In this document: positions 58,313 to 64,000 of the stretch, piece by piece | How positions within the stretch are numbered: the first letter of the stretch is position 1 | Layout of the letters: every line of letters starts with the position of its first letter | NCBI RefSeq assembly: GCF_030272615.1 | Contig: NC_081407.1 | Coordinates: 380,143,179 to 380,207,178, forward strand | Length of the DNA stretch: 64,000 nt | From: Cryptomeria japonica | Lineage: Eukaryota; Streptophyta; Pinopsida; Cupressales; Cupressaceae | Reading direction: 5' to 3' | Program-made: the position numbers and the translations under genes | Notes under the pieces: generated by a model | The model's input: the letters and a program-made list of their open reading frames with translations, nothing else | Databases searched by the model: none | What the model was told of the DNA's origin: nothing

Positions 58313-59135
58313 ATTTTTTAGATTAAAAAGCAGCCAAAATGCAAGGGGGCTGACCCATAGCAACATTAAGAAGATCAGTGGCAAGACCACTGACCGCATA
58401 TAAACAACAGATTACAGCCTTTTGCCTCTATCAAAAACAACTATCATTCTACGAGAGTTTATCAGAGTTAAAGTAGTAATAAGCAGAGTTTTAGATATTT
58501 GCCACGCAGGGCAATAAACATAGAAACTTAAACAAAAGCATAGGCTAAACCTATCCGCCCATAGGCTACTAACCATAAACAAAAAACCAGTATCCCTCTG
58601 CATTCAGAGCATTACTTCTTTTTCCCATGGCTCCTCTTGGGGAGGAGCTTTCTTGCCCATTCCTTGGTGAGGAATTTGAACAGGGCCTTGTAGTCCTCGT
58701 CATCCTTGCCTTTACCTTTGGACGCACTTTCTTGCATGAGGCACAGAGTGGTAGCTGAGCAACGCATAACATTCAACACAAATTTTGAAACATCATGCAT
58801 TTTGGACTCCGTCGCCTCCAGTCTGCTAGTGATATCCTGCACATTAACCGCAAGGGCCTCCACCTTTTTCTCGAGCTCCGCCAGGTTGTTTTCCTCCTCT
58901 TTTATGCTACTCGCCTCCTCGACAACCATCATTTTATCCAATCTGAAAGTCGGGGAGGGAAAATGTGTAGGCTTCAGACTCTTCGAAGAGGTGGGGCTTT
59001 CAGAAGCCTGGGTGGAGTTGACAGAGTGAGGGGTCGGGTTATGGTGGAGCGAGACCACATTACCAGTCGGGATGGAATTATTAGTGTCATGCGAAGAGGA
59101 GGGGTCTCTCAAGATTTTTCCAAGGGTTTAGAGGA
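58313..59135 (-). mobile_element. Short non-LTR insertion with coiled-coil ORF (element B)
   Basis: An insertion of about 820 bp has a 15-bp target duplication, a short A tail on the minus strand after CTTTTTAATCT, one small ORF and about 290 bp of 3' UTR. It carries no RT. The plan is the same as element A: similar size, orientation, a coiled-coil ORF with basic residues and a G/T-rich 3' UTR. Confidence 0.76.
58612..59112 (-). CDS. Coiled-coil protein of element B
   Basis: The frame is open for 166 codons to TAA at 58612. The open stretch begins at a non-ATG codon; the first in-frame ATG pair is at about 58935 ('MMVVEEASSIKEEENNLAEL'). A Ser/Pro/Thr-rich N-terminus precedes a strong coiled coil ('KKVEALAVNVQDITSRLEAT'). 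A 'SKGKGKDDEDYKALFKFL' segment and a basic end 'KLLPKRSHGKKK' follow. The basic tail suggests nucleic-acid binding. No known domain is recognised. Unlike element A the frame is unbroken, so this copy may be younger. Confidence 0.48.
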   Translation of the reverse strand: MRDPSSSHDTNNSIPTGNVVSLHHNPTPHSVNSTQASESPTSSKSLKPTHFPSPTFRLDKMMVVEEASSIKEEENNLAELEKKVEALAVNVQDITSRLEATESKMHDVSKFVLNVMRCSATTLCLMQESASKGKGKDDEDYKALFKFLTKEWARKLLPKRSHGKKK

Positions 59136-59150
59136 ATATTTTCTTGGAGT
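59136..59150. repeat. Target-site duplication of element B, right copy
   Basis: This is the partner of 58298-58312, at the 5' end of element B. Confidence 0.78.
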
Positions 59151-60640
59151 GTTGTAATATATAAGCAATCTGAATTTGTTCTAAACCACTTATTGTTTTG
59201 TTATAATCTATTTATTCTTTATGCTAATAATTTTTTTAATATAAAAATTTATAATTTAAAAATATTAAATCTAAGCTTATTAAACTTTATTTTCTAAATA
59301 TTATTAATTATTATAATTGAGATGAATCGATTAAAAAAATGTGTTTATTTTTCCATGAAATTAAAGAATTTATGATTTATATTTACAAAATAAGAAAATC
59401 AATTCAATAAAATATACAAATATCTATAAATATTTATTAAACTTAATTTTAGAAAATAAATATAATATTAAATTTATCATGACCAACTATTTTTATATTC
59501 TTATACCTGCTAATGGAAGGTGGATATGGAGGTCTTTAATATATTCTCCGCCTAAATTTATATATACAATATTAAGAAGATGGAACATTAAAAGATTGAA
59601 TTTTCATACATGTAATTTTTGTTTAATGTATGGATTATTATTGCTTTGTATCATTATTTGTATATGTTTTTGAAGTTGTTAGTCACCTTCTTGAAATGTG
59701 TTATTATACACTTACATTTATTGAATTGTAGAAAATGCATTGTAATAGGAAATTTTGAAATGAAGATTTACAAATAGATTATCCAATAGGAACTATCTAA
59801 TAACATTATATAAAGGTTCTTGTGAGATTATAGAAGTAGTAGGGGTTGCTTTTCTTGTATATATCATAGTAGAATATTTATTAAAGGAGGTTCATTATCC
59901 ATTCTAATAATAAATAATGAAGAACGAGCAATTATGCTTTTGAAGGTCTTAAGCTAGCATATATGCTAGAAGCTAAAATGTTGTTATGGAGGTGAATTAT
60001 TGATCGTAAATAATGTGGAGGAAAAAAAAACTTTCATTACCAGATTTTAAAATATGGACCCAATGTCACTCTATGCTTGGGCTATATACTAAAATGACTA
60101 GTGTGGGGCTTTTAATCTCTTTTTATCTAAGATAAATAAAAAATGAAAAATCCATTGAACAAATTTGGAGATGTAAATTTTGGAAAATATAAGAGGAAAT
60201 GACAAGAGAAAAGTAAACAATGATAAAATCAAAAGAATAAAATTGATAACAAAAGCTAATGAAATTATTATATATTTTTAATCAATAATAGATAATAATT
60301 TTATTAATAGAAAATATTAAAAGGTACATAAGCATAGATAAACATCAACCAATCCAACATTAAACCCTCAATTAGATCCAACCTTTACACCCAAAAAGCC
60401 CTAAATACACCCACCATTATTGAGACTTTACAAAATTTTGGTTGTTTCAATACTCTCTTGATTTTCTTCTAATGGAGATGGAAATATTTTTTGACTTATA
60501 CCATTAGTTTCCTTTAACATTCACTTGGACTATAAATGAAAGTAATACTTATGACATTAAATAATCAACAACACCTAGATATTGTGTACACAACCAAGAG
60601 AGATTATCTACCTAGATTCTATATAAGATACATGTTTTAA
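59151..60640. other. No recognised gene
   Basis: The stretch is AT-rich. Weak LINE-like scraps may exist near 59950-60060, but no motif is firm. Confidence 0.35.
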
Positions 60641-60905
60641 TTCATGAGTTATTAAGAGTGGGCCTTGGAAAGATCTTTTTTGGGTTAGAAAGGTGTGTAA
60701 AGATTTGAAATGGATGTTAGTTGGGAAATTTAAGAGTTCTTTTATTCTAAGTGAAAAGAGAGGAGGCAAGTAAATATTCTCTAATAGTATGGAAGATTTA
60801 GAAAAATTTGTATCTAAAAATGGACTCATAGATCTGTTGAACTAAAAGGGTCTAGTTTTATGTGATAAATGGAAGAGTAGAAGGAAAGAATTATTCAAGT
60901 CAAGA
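60640..60905 (+). pseudogene. LINE endonuclease relic, plus strand
   Basis: A frame with two stops reads 'GPWKDLFWVRKVCKDLKWML', then 'LSEKRGG' and 'IFSNSMEDLEKFVSKNGLID'. This follows the order of plant L1 endonuclease around the GGDFN motif (PW..GGDFN, SEKRGG, F..F....GLIDL). The GGDFN position is degraded to 'VGKFKSS', so catalytic residues are lost. The opposite-strand ORF at 60608-60829 is a shadow. Confidence 0.6.
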
Positions 60906-62255
60906 TTGTTGATTTTAAATGAAAATTGAAATGCAAATTTATATTTTATTGAAGACTGAACTCGTGACTTTAAAATACTAATTTTATGAATAACTAATGA
61001 AAACTAAAATGCAACTTTATATTTTATTAAAAGATGAGGACATGATTATAGAATACTAATTTGTAATTACATATTATAGATTTTTATTACTCAAATTACC
61101 TAGACTATAGTAAGAGCATACACCTATGAAAACCTAGGACTCAAATTCTATTTCAAACCATAAAATCACTTAATCCTTGCAATAAGACATCTTGCTAGCT
61201 CTATAGTAGACCACACTAAACTTTTATGTTAAAAATTAATAATCTTTTGAAATCTAACTGTAGAATTATAACACTTAGAATTTTTTATTAGCACACTAAA
61301 GATGTACATAGCTATAAAGACATGTTATCATGAACAAACATTTTAAAGTGGAAGAGAAAGTCACTTTTGAGGGACCCAAAAAGTGAGAATGGCCCACTTA
61401 ACACTCTTAAATGGTTGGATGGATCTTGCTATTTGGATAGGTGGGAATCCTATAGTTAATTCTTAACATAGCTAACATCATGGCACAAACAAGCACATGT
61501 GCTTTCTTTTCTTCCTTTTGCATGAAATATGATGGAGGAAATATTACTCAAGAAGTGGGACCCTTAACTATATCCAATTAGATGGTAATTGTTTATATCT
61601 AGATACTTATCTTTTCATTTCATTAGGCATATCCATACCCCATTTCATTCTTCTTTCTTGTCTGGTTGGGATAAGAATTGGTTCTCCTTCAATTCAAGCT
61701 TTTAAGAAATGTAGCTCTATCATATAGTAATATTCTATTTATCGCAGATATTAGTAATGAGGTATGTTAAAGATACATATCCATACTTTGGGTAATAATA
61801 GTTCTAAAACATGTCTTGAGATATTCAAAGAATTAATCTATACATGGAATAAAAAATATTGTAAATATGTTAGCATAATCTTCAAATTCAAACTAAAACA
61901 AAGTTATATTGTTAGATAAAACCAAATTTACAACATTTAAGGACATTCATCATTCTCTTGATAGGCCATGATATTGTTGTGAATCTAGTGATTTGGATAT
62001 CAAAGGCACAATTATTTCTAATTAGAAATGAAATTGGAGTATCTTCTAAACCAAATTTCTTTAGAAAGTATTCTTTGATGGTATATTATATTTCTCCCTT
62101 TGATGGCTTTGATGGCTCTAACAAATCAATTTCATAGTTATCTCTAATCAATCTTCTTAAATTCATTATCCAATTATACAATATCCAAACATATAATATT
62201 AGCTCAATACTTGGTGTTTCTATTTGAGGCAGAGTTCTATTATCTTAAACCATTA
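60906..62255. other. No recognised gene
   Basis: The stretch is AT-rich. A minus-strand stretch at 62200-61920 stays mostly open with one stop but has no recognisable domain. It lies directly downstream of the RNase H relic at 62260. Confidence 0.35.
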
Positions 62256-62259
62256 GAAC

Positions 62260-62400
62260 TCAATATTCAATTTCGTCTATAATAGTTGCAAATTTTCTAG
62301 TTAGAGTATCAACTAAAGGATTATTTTCCCCTTTTATCCATTTAGTATCAAAATCATACCCCAAGAATTCAAAATACCAATAAAAAAAAAAATCCTTCCT
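62260..62400 (-). pseudogene. RNase H end, possibly of an endogenous pararetrovirus (Caulimoviridae)
   Basis: The frame reads 'YWYFEFLGYDFDTKWIKGEN' and then 'PLVDTLTRKF', the last helix-strand of a retroviral-type RNase H, and stops ten codons later at 62260-62262. In Ty3/Gypsy elements integrase follows RNase H. In Caulimoviridae polyproteins RNase H is C-terminal and often ends in an L-T/S-R-E/K-F motif, which fits here. The upstream part is frameshifted and unreadable beyond 62460. A short Gypsy relic is the alternative. The fragment is non-functional. Confidence 0.38.
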
Positions 62401-62568
62401 TATGTTATATCCTTATTTGGATTCTTTTTCCTAAGATTTCTCATAGGCTGGTTATTTGTTCATACATTGCCAATCTCCACTCCGTCAAACAAGGATGACA
62501 CAATATACCTTCCACCCACTGAACACCACGTTAGCACCACCTCATCAATCACAAGTCATTTGATCCAG

Positions 62569-63010
62569 TCATAATAGCCTCGTCACATGTTTGGCCAAAT
62601 CATCTGCCACAAAATTGCCCTCTCTATACACATGGATGATTTTGAATCCTTCAAAGTTTCCCACCAACTCCCATATCAACTTGATCCATTTCCTAAGTCT
62701 CCAATTTGGAGTTGTTTTATGTCGGACCACATTGACCATTATGAGGAACTTTTCATCCAAATGCACTTGATTTACTTTTAATTCTAGTCCAAACTTCAAC
62801 CTAACCAAAATTGTACATCATTGTTTGTTGTTATGCCTAAGCATTTTGATCTCTGATCGAGAACCACCCCTTTGTGATCCATTGTAACGTACCATGCACC
62901 ACTAACTCTAGGATTGCCTTGGGAGGCCCCATCAAATTTGATTTTCACCCAAACATACTTTGGTTCCTCCCAAACTACTCCCTCATGTGGATTCGAAGGA
63001 ATATTAACCT
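62569..63010 (-). pseudogene. LINE RNase H relic
   Basis: The sequence 'VKIKFDGASQGNP' near 62930 carries the first catalytic Asp. 'FKIIHVYREGNFVADDLAK' near 62600 carries the last. The second catalytic residue region ('TTNN..') is frameshifted and its Glu is not seen. This is the same domain as at the C-terminus of the LINE at 14.3 kb, from a different, older copy. RT is not present to the right. Confidence 0.66.
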
Positions 63011-63700
63011 TCCTAACAACATTAACAGAGGAAATTCACATTTTTACTTTTGATCTATATATGAATATATGTATAAAATTTAATTTAATTAGTTGACTCT
63101 AACTTGCATTAATTTCTTATTGTTAGTTGATGACATGCATAGTCTAACATGACATGGTATAAGCACAATGTATCTATCAATTTATGGCATCACTGGATAT
63201 CTTATAACAATCAAAACAAGATTATATTATAATGATGGGATTGCAAAAAATTAGTTCTTTTTGTAATCAAATTTGATATATTATAGAAATAGACCTATTG
63301 GAATTCTACAATGGCAATTCGAGACAAAGACTCACGTCATGCCCATCTACATAAAAGTTAAAACACAACAAACATAAGTACATATAGAAATAAAATATGA
63401 AAACATATTTTTTAATTTTACTTTGTGAATGAGAAAAAATAAATATTATTATAAATTAATTAATTTTTATTTAATAGGAAAAAATTCCAAGACATCGTAT
63501 TTTTAAAATATATATTAATGTTTACAAATGAAACTATTAGAAATAAAAAATAACTCTGAAATAAATAAAATAGATTTAAAATAAAATAAAATAAAAACCT
63601 AAATTAATATTTTTTAAAAAATAGATAAATAATTATACAAGCGAACGTCTTGTACTATTTATTGTTGTTGTAAAGGGTGTAAAGATGTTTAAAAACCAGC
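63011..63700. other. No recognised gene
   Basis: AT-rich sequence without supported features. Confidence 0.45.
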
Positions 63701-63707
63701 CATAAGT

Positions 63708-63881
63708 GTATGATAGTTGAGATTGGAGAAGGTTAAAATCAGACTTGGATTTCTTATGATTACCTTGTTTTGCTTTGTACTTTTGAATGGAATGGTATGA
63801 TAGTTGAGATTGGAGAAGGTTAAAATCAGACTTGGATTTCTTATGATTACCTTGGTTTGTTTTGTACTTTTGAATGGAATG
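63708..63881 (+). repeat. 87-bp tandem duplication, two copies
   Basis: GTATGATAGTTGAGATTGG starts at 63708 and again at 63795. The two units are nearly identical, so the duplication is recent. It is non-coding. Confidence 0.95.
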
Positions 63882-64000
63882 AAATGTTTGCGGTTAGTTA
63901 TTTGTAGTCATTTCTATTTTTGCTATTAATGGAATTTTATTTAAAAAATACGATTATAGTATAGTTAGTGTAATTTCACAGTTGAGAATAGTCTTGACAT

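Overview
This is plant nuclear DNA with no sign of bacterial organisation. It is AT-rich and holds almost no intact genes. Old, mutually nested retrotransposons, LINE remnants, one hAT-type transposase relic, microsatellites and minisatellite arrays fill most of it. All four tRNA primer sites I found match initiator-Met tRNA, as is usual for plant LTR elements. The element families, the very decayed copies and the sparse genes suggest a gymnosperm (conifer-like) genome. That assignment is inference; no gene here fixes a species.

Layout. 1-7.17 kb: a Copia element with PBS, gag, protease, integrase, RT, RNase H, PPT and a 1361-bp 3' LTR. Its 5' LTR appears to be interrupted by the end of another LTR. 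7.2-12.8 kb: a possible host exon, two foldback inverted repeats, a 226-bp tandem repeat, a 'TTCACACTATAA' minisatellite, several microsatellites and a 122-bp tandem array with about eleven recognisable repeats. 13.7-18.6 kb: a long L1-type LINE on the minus strand with endonuclease, RT, zinc finger and RNase H. It appears to have inserted into the 5' LTR of a Ty3/Gypsy-related element (18.6-22.1 kb) that has gag and coiled-coil ORFs but no recognisable polymerase. 22.1-25.5 kb: LTR-like sequence. 25.6-28.4 kb: a decayed hAT-family transposase gene.

29.2-39.7 kb: a decayed minus-strand coiled-coil reading frame of unknown function, split by a nested LTR element (30.75-37.18 kb). The nested element has Copia-type ends, a coiled-coil gag-like ORF with four CCHC zinc knuckles and a second very long ORF of unknown family. 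It has no protease, integrase or RT. 40-45 kb: two diverged copies of another unknown minus-strand reading frame, with a ribosomal protein eL22 pseudogene between them. 47.1-49.3 kb: the 5' end of a Gypsy element (LTR, PBS, gag, protease) on the minus strand. 50.3-50.8 kb: a LINE RT relic. 51.7-52.6 and 58.3-59.1 kb: two short minus-strand non-LTR insertions, each carrying a coiled-coil ORF and flanked by 18-bp and 15-bp target-site duplications.

54.7 kb: a long (GA)n tract. 57.8-58.0 kb: a likely last exon of a DUF1218-type membrane protein gene, the best host-gene candidate. 60.6-63.0 kb: scraps of LINE endonuclease, LINE RNase H and a possible caulimovirid-type RNase H end. 63.7-63.9 kb: an 87-bp tandem duplication.

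The genes do not form a pathway; what links them is retrotransposition. Premature stops in the Copia and LINE copies are largely TGA or TAG where Trp or Gln is expected, which fits decay of methylated DNA. The most interesting material is the polymerase-less LTR element with its unknown ORF, and the pair of short ORF-bearing non-LTR insertions.
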